DNA from: Algibacter luteus | GTDB lineage: Bacteria > Bacteroidota > Bacteroidia > Flavobacteriales > Flavobacteriaceae | Length of the DNA: 64,000 bases | Direction: 5' to 3' | NCBI RefSeq assembly: GCF_900141715.1 | Contig: NZ_FQYK01000001.1 | Span: 124,001 to 188,000, forward strand | Shown: piece by piece, positions 26,105-34,676 of the stretch | How the letters are laid out: each line of letters starts with the position of its first letter | How positions within the stretch are numbered: the stretch's first letter is position 1 | Notes under the pieces: model-generated | What the model was told of the DNA's origin: nothing | Database searches by the model: none | The model's input: the letters and a program-made list of their open reading frames with translations, nothing else | Position numbers and translations under genes: made by a program

Positions 26105-26809
26105 ATGCGCTTCCTTTTATTTTTATGTTTTTTTGTATTATTTCTGAATTGTGAAGATAAACAATCAAAACAAAAAAGCATACCAAAAACTGAAGTTGAA
26201 AAAGATGTTGAAGAAGAAAAACCCGAAGATACTGAGCAAGAGCCTAAGCGAGAATTCCCTAAGTTGAATTCTAAAACGGCGATGGAATTTTTCTTAGAAT
26301 ACGACAAAAAGCATAAAGAAAATAAAGTTAGAATTACAACCGATTTTGGCGAAATAGACATTTTGCTTTATAATGAAACTAAATTTCACCGTTCAAATTT
26401 CATCTGGTTAACGAAGCAGAAATACTTTAACGGCACACAGTTTTACCGAGTTATTGATAATTTTATAGTGCAAGCAGGAAATAGCGATGATGTTAAAACT
26501 GCCAGAAAACGAGCTTTCATAGGCAAATACTTACTACCTCCTGATACGAAACGTGGTTTTAAGCATGATCGTGGTGTTATTTCGATGCCGAGTAGTGAGA
26601 TTAGAAATCCGCATAAACTCGCTTCTCCATTTGAGTTTTTTATAGTTTGCCAAAAAGGTGGCGCCCATTTTTTAGATGGCGATTATACTATTTTTGGACA
26701 CGTAACTCGCGGGATGGATGTAGTTGATAAAATTGCTGCTGTTGAAACCGATGATGGCGACTGGCCCGATAAAAACATTTTTATTAGAAATGTTGAAATT
26801 CTTGATTAA
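26105..26809 (+). CDS. Cyclophilin-type peptidyl-prolyl isomerase, lipoprotein
   Basis: The 234-residue protein has a short lipoprotein signal peptide (C16 after FVLFLN), a charged low-complexity linker (about 17-55, Lys/Glu-rich), and a cyclophilin domain (about 75-234; ITTDFGEIDILLYNETKFHRSNFIWLTKQKYFNGTQFYRVIDNFIVQAGNSDD...FFIVCQKGGAHFLDGDYTIFGHVTRGMDVVDKI). It would assist protein folding in the periplasm. There is room for only a 6-bp gap to the divergent NUDIX gene, so its promoter must overlap that coding region. Confidence 0.88.
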   Translation: MRFLLFLCFFVLFLNCEDKQSKQKSIPKTEVEKDVEEEKPEDTEQEPKREFPKLNSKTAMEFFLEYDKKHKENKVRITTDFGEIDILLYNETKFHRSNFIWLTKQKYFNGTQFYRVIDNFIVQAGNSDDVKTARKRAFIGKYLLPPDTKRGFKHDRGVISMPSSEIRNPHKLASPFEFFIVCQKGGAHFLDGDYTIFGHVTRGMDVVDKIAAVETDDGDWPDKNIFIRNVEILD

Positions 26810-26813
26810 GTCA

Positions 26814-27425
26814 TTAAACATGATCTTTCGAATAGATATTGGGTAATGCAATTTTAAATTTCACCGCAAGTAATCTAACCACAATTACCACAATTCCGGC
26901 AACAACAAATACGTAGTTATCCTTTATAGGAAATTCACGAAGCAGAAAATATGTTATTCCTCCTAGAATGCATGCCGTAGCATAAATTTCTTTTCTAAAT
27001 ATTACGGGAATTTCGTTACATAGAATATCTCTAATAACACCTCCAAAACTAGCTGTCATAGTCCCTAAGGCGATACAAATTATGGGATGCAATTCTGCAT
27101 TCAATCCTTTTTCAATACCAACAAGAGTGTAAAGACCAATACCTATAGTATCGAATAAGAATAAAGAGGTTCTTAAATAATTTATTTTACTTCGAAATAT
27201 AATAGCGAAAATTGCGGCACCTAATATCACGTAGGTATACGTAATATCCGTCATCCAACTTACAGGCGTGTCTCCAATCAGTAAATCGCGTAAAGTTCCA
27301 CCACCAACGGCGGTTACAAAGGCAATAATTAATATTCCGAATAAATCCATCTTTTTGTTGAAAGCCACTAAAACGCCAGAAATGGCAAAGGCGATGGTTC
27401 CTAATATATCTATGGTGTAAAACAT
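26814..27425 (-). CDS. TRIC-type (UPF0126) cation channel family protein
   Basis: The 203-residue integral membrane protein has about seven helices arranged as two similar halves. It carries the UPF0126/TRIC signatures GTIAFAISGVLVAFNKKMDLFGILIIAFVTAVGGGTLRDLLIG in the first half and GTMTASFGGVIRDILCNEIPVIFRKEIYATACILGG in the second. Prokaryotic TRIC homologues form trimeric potassium-permeable channels. It converges with the cyclophilin gene (4 bp between stops) and is not in an evident operon. Confidence 0.88.
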   Translation of the reverse strand: MFYTIDILGTIAFAISGVLVAFNKKMDLFGILIIAFVTAVGGGTLRDLLIGDTPVSWMTDITYTYVILGAAIFAIIFRSKINYLRTSLFLFDTIGIGLYTLVGIEKGLNAELHPIICIALGTMTASFGGVIRDILCNEIPVIFRKEIYATACILGGITYFLLREFPIKDNYVFVVAGIVVIVVRLLAVKFKIALPNIYSKDHV

Positions 27426-27462
27426 GATTGTGTGTTTCTATTTTTAGTTTATGCTATAAATT

Positions 27463-27540
27463 GCGTTTGCGATTAAGGCATTTATTGGATCCCAATAACT
27501 TTCGGGAGACTACAGAAAGCCCGACACTTTTAGAAACGCC
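27463..27540 (+). repeat. Degenerate copy of the dispersed repeat
   Basis: GCGTTTGCGATTAAGGC, then GAAAGCCCGACACTTTTAGAAACGCC, follow the order of the repeat modules but with many differences and no CCGG palindrome. It lies in the 218-bp gap before the RDD gene; the rest of that gap shows nothing else. Confidence 0.35.
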
Positions 27541-27643
27541 TTAAAAAATTTCTTTACTGTAAAACTTTAATTTCAAATATCCCGAAGCTTATTCGAGATG
27601 AGTGATTCGCACAATTTTTCTAAAATAAAAATTGGCTCTCTAC

Positions 27644-28363
27644 TCACATACTTTGAGTATAAAAGTTATAGTCTTTTAAAATAACATCAATAAACTCAAT
27701 ATCTGTGGGGTGTTTTACATCTTTTATAACAGCCACTTCTATAATTTTTTGTCTTAATTTAATTAGGGTTTGATAATCTTTGGCGTTACGCGCAGCAGCA
27801 TAAGTTTCTTTAATGATTCTGGCATCGTTATCAGACAATTTTATAACATTTGGGTACGTTGGTTTGTAGTTATCTTTAAGATTCTCGAGAATGGTATGGG
27901 AAATATTTACATTGTTTTTTAAAGCAATAACTGCCGTTCCTGCGGCCATATCGCCAATGCGCTGTGTTTTTTTATTAAATAACATGATGAAAAATCCAAT
28001 ACCAAAAAAGTAAATATCTACTATTCTAAAGAACCACCGCACCACATAATCTGAAAACGAGGCCTGATAGCCATCAATCTTCACCACTCTAATTTTTAAA
28101 ACACGTTTCCCAATAGTTTGACCTTGTAATAACGACTCGAGTGCCAGAGTATAAAACATAACCGGAAAGCCTAACACAGTATTTATGGCTATTTGCGACC
28201 ATTGGTCCATGCTATCGAATGCACCAAATGTCCAGTTTAATATGAGCATGTAACCAATTTTAATGGCTGAATCTATAATAAACGCAAGTAATCGCTCTCC
28301 AGCACCGGCAGCATTAAAGGTTATTTTTACATTTTGCGTCGTGTTAATTTGTAACTCTGACAT
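27644..28363 (-). CDS. RDD-domain membrane protein
   Basis: The 239-residue protein has an RDD domain (about 10-150) with the expected motifs GAGERLLAFIIDSAIKIGYM (R19, D26), GQTIGKRVLKIRVVKIDG and NKKTQRIGDMAAGTAVI. Three to four membrane helices are visible, then a cytoplasmic helical tail (150-239). The function of RDD proteins is not settled; transport or membrane-stress roles have been proposed. It stands divergent to the SpoIIM-DUF4129-DUF4350-MoxR-DUF58 run and is a regular member of this neighbourhood in other phyla. Confidence 0.85.
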   Translation of the reverse strand: MSELQINTTQNVKITFNAAGAGERLLAFIIDSAIKIGYMLILNWTFGAFDSMDQWSQIAINTVLGFPVMFYTLALESLLQGQTIGKRVLKIRVVKIDGYQASFSDYVVRWFFRIVDIYFFGIGFFIMLFNKKTQRIGDMAAGTAVIALKNNVNISHTILENLKDNYKPTYPNVIKLSDNDARIIKETYAAARNAKDYQTLIKLRQKIIEVAVIKDVKHPTDIEFIDVILKDYNFYTQSM

Positions 28364-28519
28364 TTTATATTTTAATTTATCAAAAATACATGAATTTATT
28401 CATTTGAAAATTTTAAAAAATGAATGAATAAATTGCATAGATTAATGAAGTGGTTACTGAAGTGAAACTAAATTTTGTAATTTTTGGATGCGAAATTTAG
28501 TTTTTTACAGAAGAAATAT

Positions 28520-29509
28520 ATGAGGGAAGTTGCATTTATCAAGCAAAATAAAGAAAAATGGTTGAGTTTTGAAAAAGCAATCGTTAATAATGATTTTGAT
28601 AATCCAGATGAGCTTGCATCGCAATACATTCATGTCATTAATGATTTAGCCTACGCTCAAACTTACTATCATAAAAGCAAGGTAATTACATACCTCAACC
28701 AATTATCTGCTAACGCTTACCAGAAAATTTATAAAACTAAAACTACTGATACTAATAGGATTATTTCCTTTTGGAAAACCGAAGTACCTCTAATTTGTTA
28801 TCAATACCGCAAGTTCATTTACATTGCGTTTATCATCTTTTTTGCATTCACATTTATTGGCGCTATTTCTGCGGCGAACGACGGTGAATTTGTACGTTCG
28901 GTGTTAGGCGATAATTATGTAAACATGTCGTTAGAGAATATTGAGGCTGGCGATCCTGTGGCTGTATACAAAAGCGGTAGCAACTGGGGCAGTTTTATTG
29001 GTATTACGATTAATAATTTACGCGTAGGGTTAATTGCTTTTGTATTAGGCGTCTTCTTAGGCGTAGGGACACTTTACATTATGTTTAATAACTGTATAAT
29101 GTTGGGGTCTTTTCAATATTTCTTTTATGATAAAGGCGTGTTTTGGGAAAGTGTAAGAGGTATTTGGATTCATGGCGCCATGGAAATTTTCGCCATTGTT
29201 ATAGAATGTGCTGCAGGCTTAATTTTAGGTGCAAGCATTCTGTTTCCAGCTACGTATTCTAGATACACTTCGTTTAAAAAAGGAGCCAAAATTGGAGTTA
29301 AAATTTTAATTAGCACCTTTCCTTTTACGTTCGCTGCTGGATTTTTAGAGGGCTTTATTACACGATATTCCAACATCATGCCCCATTGGTTATCGGTTGG
29401 TATTATACTAATTACCTTGAGCATTATAAGTTATTACTACTTAATCTATCCTTTTAAAATACAAAAACAAGTGACGCAACCCCAAAATTTAAGTCCGGTT
29501 ATTCATTGA
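28520..29509 (+). CDS. SpoIIM-family (stage II sporulation protein M-like) membrane protein
   Basis: From the ATG at 28520 the protein has 329 residues; an in-frame TTG at 28484 would add 12. MREVAFIKQNKEKW fits the usual start of flavobacterial homologues. A cytoplasmic helical N-part (1-100) is followed by about five membrane helices; NNLRVGLIAFVLGVFLGVGTLYIMFNNCIMLGSFQYFFY and WIHGAMEIFAIVIECAAGLILG are the SpoIIM hallmarks. The organism is not a spore former by any sign here; the family is widespread, with unknown function. It overlaps the next gene by 4 bp. Confidence 0.85.
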   Translation: MREVAFIKQNKEKWLSFEKAIVNNDFDNPDELASQYIHVINDLAYAQTYYHKSKVITYLNQLSANAYQKIYKTKTTDTNRIISFWKTEVPLICYQYRKFIYIAFIIFFAFTFIGAISAANDGEFVRSVLGDNYVNMSLENIEAGDPVAVYKSGSNWGSFIGITINNLRVGLIAFVLGVFLGVGTLYIMFNNCIMLGSFQYFFYDKGVFWESVRGIWIHGAMEIFAIVIECAAGLILGASILFPATYSRYTSFKKGAKIGVKILISTFPFTFAAGFLEGFITRYSNIMPHWLSVGIILITLSIISYYYLIYPFKIQKQVTQPQNLSPVIH

Positions 29510-30231
29510 AAATTAAACACTTAAATATCTACCTATTTTTTATCCTTTTGGCTTGTAATATCCCGATGGCTTCTGCTATACAATTGGTTCAAACACCAGA
29601 TAGCCAAAGAACATTCGACAATGATTTTAAAGACCGTTATCGCAGTGAAAAATATAATTATGAAGGCACAAAAATTGTTAGCGAAACACCTTCAGGATCT
29701 GGGAATTATGAGGATTATAAAAATGAAGAAGCCAAACGAAAAGAACAAAATAATTCAGACAGCATCAGTATAAATCTTGGCCCTCTTGCTTGGATATTCT
29801 ATATCGCTATTGCTGGCGCTGTAATATTTCTGGTATATATTTTAATTAATGAAGGTGGTAGCAATCTGTTTTCTTCAAACAGAAATAAAACCGTAAATAA
29901 TTTTGAAGAAATAACAGTTGAAAACATTAAAAATGCAGATATAATTACTTTAATAAAAAATGCTGAAAATGATGATGATTACAGACTTGCCATTCGGTAT
30001 TACTACTTACTGGTTTTAAAAACTCTAAGTTTAAAAAACTACATAAAATTTGAAGACGATAAAACCAACAATGAGTATTTAATTGAGGTTAGCGATAAAC
30101 CTTTTAGTAAAGATTTTCAATACACGTCATATTTGTACAACTACATATGGTATGGTGAGTTTCCAATAAATTTAAACAATTATATCACTGCGAAAACTAA
30201 TATGGAGACCCTTTTAAAACAGGTTAAATAA
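29506..30231 (+). CDS. DUF4129 membrane protein
   Basis: The 241-residue protein starts at a TTG that overlaps the SpoIIM stop (TTGA). Residues 1-26 form a signal peptide (ending MASAIQ), a single membrane helix lies near 98-117, and the cytoplasmic C-part (about 140-241) carries the DUF4129 pattern YRLAIRYYYLLVLKTLSLKNYIKFEDDKTNNEYL...YLYNYIWYGEFPINLNNY. In bacteria this domain is a standard component of MoxR/DUF58 clusters. The role is unknown. The gene is 3 bp from DUF4350. Confidence 0.82.
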   Translation: MKIKHLNIYLFFILLACNIPMASAIQLVQTPDSQRTFDNDFKDRYRSEKYNYEGTKIVSETPSGSGNYEDYKNEEAKRKEQNNSDSISINLGPLAWIFYIAIAGAVIFLVYILINEGGSNLFSSNRNKTVNNFEEITVENIKNADIITLIKNAENDDDYRLAIRYYYLLVLKTLSLKNYIKFEDDKTNNEYLIEVSDKPFSKDFQYTSYLYNYIWYGEFPINLNNYITAKTNMETLLKQVK

Positions 30232-30234
30232 TTA

Positions 30235-31440
30235 ATGAAAAAGATTTTACCCATACTTTTAGTTTTAATTGCGCTAATAATTACTGCTGCTGTGGTAATT
30301 GGTGTAAAACGAACTAAAACTGTAGATTGGGAGGAATCATTTAATGAAAAAAGCAACAAACCCTATGGTGTTAGTGTGCTTTATAAAGAATTACCAAACC
30401 TGTTTGAAGGCTATAAAGTTAGAACCGTTTATCATCAACCGGCTAGTTATTTAAAAGCCAATTCCGAAGATGGCTATGGCGAACATGTTGCAGAAGGCAA
30501 TTTTATTATCATAGGAAATACAGATTATTTAGAAGACGAATCCATTGATGAATTGCTTCATTTTGTAGATTCTGGAAACACATTGTTTATTTCAGACTAT
30601 TACTTCCCACAAAAAATACACGACACCTTAGATGTAAGCGTTGATTATATTGAAAATGAAAAAGACAGTATTTCTTATCTATCATTAAAAAATAAAAACG
30701 TTCAGGAGATAACACTTGATAAAAACAAATTCGACCAGTATTTCTCTGAATACAATTCCATAAACCATACGGTTTTAGGGCATTCGAAAATTGACTACAA
30801 ACACATTAACTTTCTGCAAGTGCCTTTTGGAAAAGGGAAAGTACTTTTGCATCTAGAGCCTAAAGCCTTTACAAATTATAATTTGTTAATGGAAGAGCGT
30901 TATAAATATGTTGAAGGGGTTTTATCCTATTTACCGGATGCTAATGTGTATTTTGACTCGTATACTAAAATTCAAACGGGTTACGATGGTGATGTTGAAA
31001 AGGAATCAAACCTAGCTTGGTTTTTAGAACAATTATCATTTCGATGGGCTTGGTATACCGCAATTGTATTTGGCATTTTATTCATGATTTTTAATGCGAA
31101 ACGGAGACAACGCGTTATTAAAATCATTAAACCCTTACAAAATACCACGGTGGCTTTTGTTAAAACGGTTTCGAATTTATACTTTGATACCAAAGACCAC
31201 AAAAATCTTATTGATAAAAAAATCACTTACTTTCTTGAAAAAATAAGGCACGATTTACATTTAAATACCGATAATTTAGATGAAGAATTCACCGAAAAAC
31301 TTGCTGCTAAAACCGGAAAGAAAAAAGAGGATGTTAAAAAACTTATCAATTACATTAATTTAATGAAATCAAAAAATGAGTTTTTCGAAGAGAACTTGAT
31401 AAAACTCAACAGACAAATAGAAGCATTTTATTCAAAATAA
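30235..31440 (+). CDS. DUF4350 membrane protein
   Basis: The 401-residue protein has an N-terminal membrane helix (about 5-24), a large extracytoplasmic domain (about 30-265) with the DUF4350 pattern NKPYGVSVLYKELPNLF...GNFIIIGNTDYLEDESIDELLHFVDSGNTLFIS, a second helix near 272-290 (WAWYTAIVFGILFMIFNAK), and a cytoplasmic helical tail to 401. The fold resembles a glutamine-amidotransferase-like sandwich. It is 2 bp from the MoxR gene and clearly part of that operon. Confidence 0.82.
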   Translation: MKKILPILLVLIALIITAAVVIGVKRTKTVDWEESFNEKSNKPYGVSVLYKELPNLFEGYKVRTVYHQPASYLKANSEDGYGEHVAEGNFIIIGNTDYLEDESIDELLHFVDSGNTLFISDYYFPQKIHDTLDVSVDYIENEKDSISYLSLKNKNVQEITLDKNKFDQYFSEYNSINHTVLGHSKIDYKHINFLQVPFGKGKVLLHLEPKAFTNYNLLMEERYKYVEGVLSYLPDANVYFDSYTKIQTGYDGDVEKESNLAWFLEQLSFRWAWYTAIVFGILFMIFNAKRRQRVIKIIKPLQNTTVAFVKTVSNLYFDTKDHKNLIDKKITYFLEKIRHDLHLNTDNLDEEFTEKLAAKTGKKKEDVKKLINYINLMKSKNEFFEENLIKLNRQIEAFYSK

Positions 31441-31442
31441 TT

Positions 31443-32513
31443 ATGGACGAAAACAAGATACCAAAAGACCATCAAGAACCTACTCAAAATTCAGAAGACG
31501 CACTTTCTTCAATAGATGATAGCGTATTGAAAAATAACGACGATTTGAAGTTTCAAAGCCGTTTAGATTTGTCTGAATTGCAACAAAATGTTGAAAAAAT
31601 AAAGCAAGAAATAGGCAAAGTTATAGTTGGCCAAAAAGATATGGTAGATATGCTTATCGCATCACTTTTAGCTAAAGGGCATTCGCTTATTGAAGGTGTT
31701 CCTGGGGTTGCAAAAACCATTACTGCTAAACTTTTAGCCAAATCGTTAAGTGTTGATTTTAGTAGAATTCAATTCACACCAGATTTAATGCCGAGTGACA
31801 TCTTAGGAACTTCAGTTTTCAATTTAAAAGACTCCGAATTCGAATTTAAAAAAGGTCCTATTTTCTCTAATATGATACTTATTGACGAGATAAACCGTGC
31901 CCCTGCAAAAACGCAAGCGGCTTTGTTTGAAGTGATGGAAGAACAACAAATTACCATTGATGGTAACAAATTTAAATTGGATTCGCCTTTTATGGTACTT
32001 GCAACCCAAAATCCTATTGAACAAGAAGGAACATATCGTTTACCTGAAGCTCAATTGGACAGATTCCTATTTAAAATAGACGTAAACTACCCGAATTTAG
32101 ATGAAGAAATTGAAATTTTATCTAGAGAACATGAGCTAAAAGACAAGGTGAAAACCGATGAAGTGGTATCGTTTTTAACAGCAAAACAAATCTCTGAATA
32201 CCAAAATTTAGTGTCTCAGGTTATTGTTGAAGCACATTTACTTAAATACATTGCGCAACTCATTGTGGCAACCAGAAGCAACCAGTTTTTGTATCTAGGG
32301 GCCTCACCAAGAGCATCTATTGCCATATTAAAATCAAGTAAAGCATTTGCTGCTATGAGCGGTAGAGATTTTGTAACACCCGAAGATATTAAACGAGCCG
32401 CAATTCCTGTATTACATCACAGGGTTATCGTAACGCCAGAACGCGAAATGGAAGGTATTTCAAGTAAACAAATAATTAAACAAATAATTGAAACGGTTGA
32501 AATACCGAGGTAA
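31443..32513 (+). CDS. MoxR-family AAA+ ATPase
   Basis: The 356-residue cytoplasmic ATPase has Walker A GVPGVAKT (85-92), Walker B LILIDEINRAP, sensor motif LATQNPIEQEGTYRLPEAQLDRF, and a C-terminal lid region. An acidic extension of about 40 residues precedes the core. MoxR ATPases act as chaperones that activate or insert partners bearing von Willebrand A domains. Here the partner is probably the DUF58 protein encoded next, whose C-terminal half has a vWA-like fold. Neighbouring genes in the same direction are spaced by only 2-3 bp upstream. Confidence 0.92.
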   Translation: MDENKIPKDHQEPTQNSEDALSSIDDSVLKNNDDLKFQSRLDLSELQQNVEKIKQEIGKVIVGQKDMVDMLIASLLAKGHSLIEGVPGVAKTITAKLLAKSLSVDFSRIQFTPDLMPSDILGTSVFNLKDSEFEFKKGPIFSNMILIDEINRAPAKTQAALFEVMEEQQITIDGNKFKLDSPFMVLATQNPIEQEGTYRLPEAQLDRFLFKIDVNYPNLDEEIEILSREHELKDKVKTDEVVSFLTAKQISEYQNLVSQVIVEAHLLKYIAQLIVATRSNQFLYLGASPRASIAILKSSKAFAAMSGRDFVTPEDIKRAAIPVLHHRVIVTPEREMEGISSKQIIKQIIETVEIPR

Positions 32514-32580
32514 TAGTATTTAGTCGCAATATCAGTTTTCAGTATTCAACAGATAAATAAAATAACATATAAATAACATT

Positions 32581-33912
32581 TTGAAATTCCTTAAACCCTT
32601 TTACATTCAACCTCGATTTTTCTATGCAGGTATTGGCATTGTCATGTTGTTTGCTTTAAGTTATTTCATTCCTATTTTATTTAACATCGCCCAACTTTCA
32701 ATTTTAGTTTTAGTTTTACTGTTCTTATTAGATTTTCTAATTGTTTTCATAGGGAAAAACAAAATCGAAGCCACAAGAATTTTACCCGATAAGTTTTCAA
32801 ACGGCGACAAAAACCAAATTATACTCAACATTAACAATAATTATTCGCACACCATATTTCTGGAAATTATTGACGAAATTCCTGAACAATTTCAAGTTCG
32901 AGATTTCAAACTAAAAGATGCCATAGCTTCAAAAAATTTAAAAACAATTACGTATCATTTAAAACCAACAGAACGTGGCGAATATCATTTTGGTAGCCTT
33001 AATGTTTACGCGTCTTCCATTTTAAAATTGGTGGCTAAACGCTTTACTTTTAACAGTGGCGCTATGGTTCCTACCTATCCTGGTTTTAAACAACTTAAAA
33101 AATTCGAGCTTCTAAACATCAATCAAAACGCTTTAGAATATGGACTCAAAAAAGTAAGACGACTTGGGCACTCCATGGAGTTTGAACAAATTAAAGATTA
33201 TGTTCTTGGAGACGATTTACGCACCATAAACTGGAAAGCAACCGCAAAGAAAAACCAATTAATGGTGAATCAGTTTCAAGACGAAAAATCGCAACCGGTG
33301 TATTCAATAATCGATAAAGGCCGCAGCATGAAAATGCCATTTAACGGTTTAAGTTTGCTAGATTATGCCATTAATTCATCACTTGTTATCAGTAATGTCG
33401 TTCTAAAAAAACACGATAAAGCAGGTATACTATCATTCTCAAAACGGATTGAAAACGTAGTAGTTGCAGAACGTCGAAGCTCACAAATGCAACTCATTTT
33501 AGAAGCGCTTTACAATGTGAATACCGATTTTTTCGAAAGCGATTTTAGCCGTTTATACGCTAGCATTAAAAGGCACATCACCAACCGCAGCCTTATTTTA
33601 ATGTACACCAATTTTGAAACACTCGATGGTTTAGAGCGCCAACTACCTTACTTAAAAGCCATTGCAAAAAGTCATTTATTGGTTGTTATTTTCTTTAAAA
33701 ACACCGAGTTAAACCAGCTTATAAACCATAAAGCAGAAACTATAGAGAAGGTTTACGACAAAGTTATCGCAGAAAAATTTGCCTTCGAAAAACGTCTCAT
33801 TGTCAACGAACTTAAAAAATTCGGTATCTACTCCATACTAACCACTCCCGAACAATTAACCATCGATACCATCAATAAATACCTCGAAATTAAAGCCCGC
33901 GGCTTATTATAA
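32581..33912 (+). CDS. DUF58 membrane protein with vWA-like domain
   Basis: The 443-residue protein starts at TTG 32581 (an in-frame stop lies 18 bases upstream and no ATG is available). Two membrane helices (about 12-30 and 35-53) are followed by a beta-rich domain. The DUF58 core then has GLKKVRRLGHSMEFEQIKDYVLGDDLRTINWKATAKKNQLMVNQFQDE, and a vWA-like segment with DKGRSMKMPF, a MIDAS-like DxGxSM pattern. It is the probable client of the upstream MoxR. A 67-bp gap separates them. It ends the cluster. Confidence 0.88.
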   Translation: MKFLKPFYIQPRFFYAGIGIVMLFALSYFIPILFNIAQLSILVLVLLFLLDFLIVFIGKNKIEATRILPDKFSNGDKNQIILNINNNYSHTIFLEIIDEIPEQFQVRDFKLKDAIASKNLKTITYHLKPTERGEYHFGSLNVYASSILKLVAKRFTFNSGAMVPTYPGFKQLKKFELLNINQNALEYGLKKVRRLGHSMEFEQIKDYVLGDDLRTINWKATAKKNQLMVNQFQDEKSQPVYSIIDKGRSMKMPFNGLSLLDYAINSSLVISNVVLKKHDKAGILSFSKRIENVVVAERRSSQMQLILEALYNVNTDFFESDFSRLYASIKRHITNRSLILMYTNFETLDGLERQLPYLKAIAKSHLLVVIFFKNTELNQLINHKAETIEKVYDKVIAEKFAFEKRLIVNELKKFGIYSILTTPEQLTIDTINKYLEIKARGLL

Positions 33913-33916
33913 TTTT

Positions 33917-34017
33917 GGCGCTGCCTGACGGCAGGCAGGTTACCACAATGGTCGAGCTTTTCATTACAATTTTGCTCTTTACCTCACAATAGAATTTTCA
34001 GTGCAATCCCTAACGCG
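33917..34017 (-). repeat. Dispersed intergenic repeat, copy 4 (reverse)
   Basis: On the minus strand it begins GCGTTAGGGATTGCAC and ends with GACCATTGTGGTAACCTGCC, then TGCCGTCAGGCAG and CGCC. The palindrome has a one-base change relative to the other copies. It lies just after the DUF58 gene. Confidence 0.65.
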
Positions 34018-34067
34018 ATTATTAGCAGCTTTCAAATGGGTTTAAAAAGCTAAATTCTAAAAACTTT

Positions 34068-34138
34068 ACAGTTCAGCATTAAAAAATTACAATTCGGTAA
34101 CAACCTTTTCAAAAACTTGCTTTAGTGTTAGATATTTG
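34068..34138 (+). promoter_or_regulatory. LytTR-type operator plus -7 box, DUF2141 gene
   Basis: ACAGTTCAGC (34068-34077), 11 bp, then ACAATTCGGT (34089-34098) form a direct repeat with 21-bp periodicity. GATATTTG (34131-34138) follows exactly 32 bp later, and the ATG of the DUF2141 gene is 28 bp beyond. Layout and spacing are identical to those at 14540 and 19725. Confidence 0.65.
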
Positions 34139-34166
34139 AAGTGTAAAACATTAAAACCAAATAACA

Positions 34167-34589
34167 ATGAGAACACTAGCACTAACCATCGCACTAATTT
34201 TTTCAGTAACTTTTAGCAACGCTCAAGATGCTGAAAACACAAACCATATTACCGTAACCATTAACAACATTAAAAACAATAACGGACATGTGGTACTATC
34301 ACTTCATACAGCAGACACCTTTATGAAAGGCCCTGGCATAAAAAGTATAAAAAGTGAAGTCGTAAATGGCGAAATCAAAGTTACTTTCGAGAATGTAGGA
34401 GCTGGGACTTACGCAATTATGGCATTGCATGACGAAAACGATAATAACCGAATGGATTTTAGCGAAAACGGTATGCCTAAAGAATCTTACGGCATGTCAA
34501 ATAACCCAATGAATTTTGGGCCACCAGAGTACCAAGCTGCCAAATTTGAGTTAACCAAAGAAGATTTAGAATTAAACATCTTATTCTAA
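34167..34589 (+). CDS. DUF2141 secreted protein
   Basis: The 140-residue protein has a signal peptide (1-20, ending SNAQ) and a DUF2141 domain. Hallmarks are HITVTINNIKNNNGHVVLSLH near the start and GAGTYAIMALHDENDNNRMDFSENGMPKESYGMSNNP in the centre, where the Asp/Asn-rich DENDNNRMD loop looks like a calcium-binding site. The family is common in Bacteroidota and of unknown function. The predicted LytTR-type promoter upstream places it with the TonB-dependent receptor and the kinase operon. A strong terminator follows. Confidence 0.88.
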   Translation: MRTLALTIALIFSVTFSNAQDAENTNHITVTINNIKNNNGHVVLSLHTADTFMKGPGIKSIKSEVVNGEIKVTFENVGAGTYAIMALHDENDNNRMDFSENGMPKESYGMSNNPMNFGPPEYQAAKFELTKEDLELNILF

Positions 34590-34604
34590 ACCTTAAAAAA
34601 TAAA

Positions 34605-34639
34605 AAAAGAGCGACACAGAAATGCTGTCGCTCTTTTTA
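34605..34639 (+). terminator. Rho-independent terminator after DUF2141 gene
   Basis: AAAAAGAGCGACA and TGTCGCTCTTTTT form a 13-bp stem around a 9-base loop, with A- and T-runs on either side. It can work in both directions and also serves the convergent dps gene. Confidence 0.85.
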
Positions 34640-34676
34640 ACCAAACTAACTAAACTAATAAAACTAACCTTTTTTC

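Noticed and set aside
28484-28519. Upstream TTG start for the SpoIIM-like protein.
   Set aside because: The ATG at 28520 gives the start usual for the family; the extra 12 residues show no conservation that I recognise.
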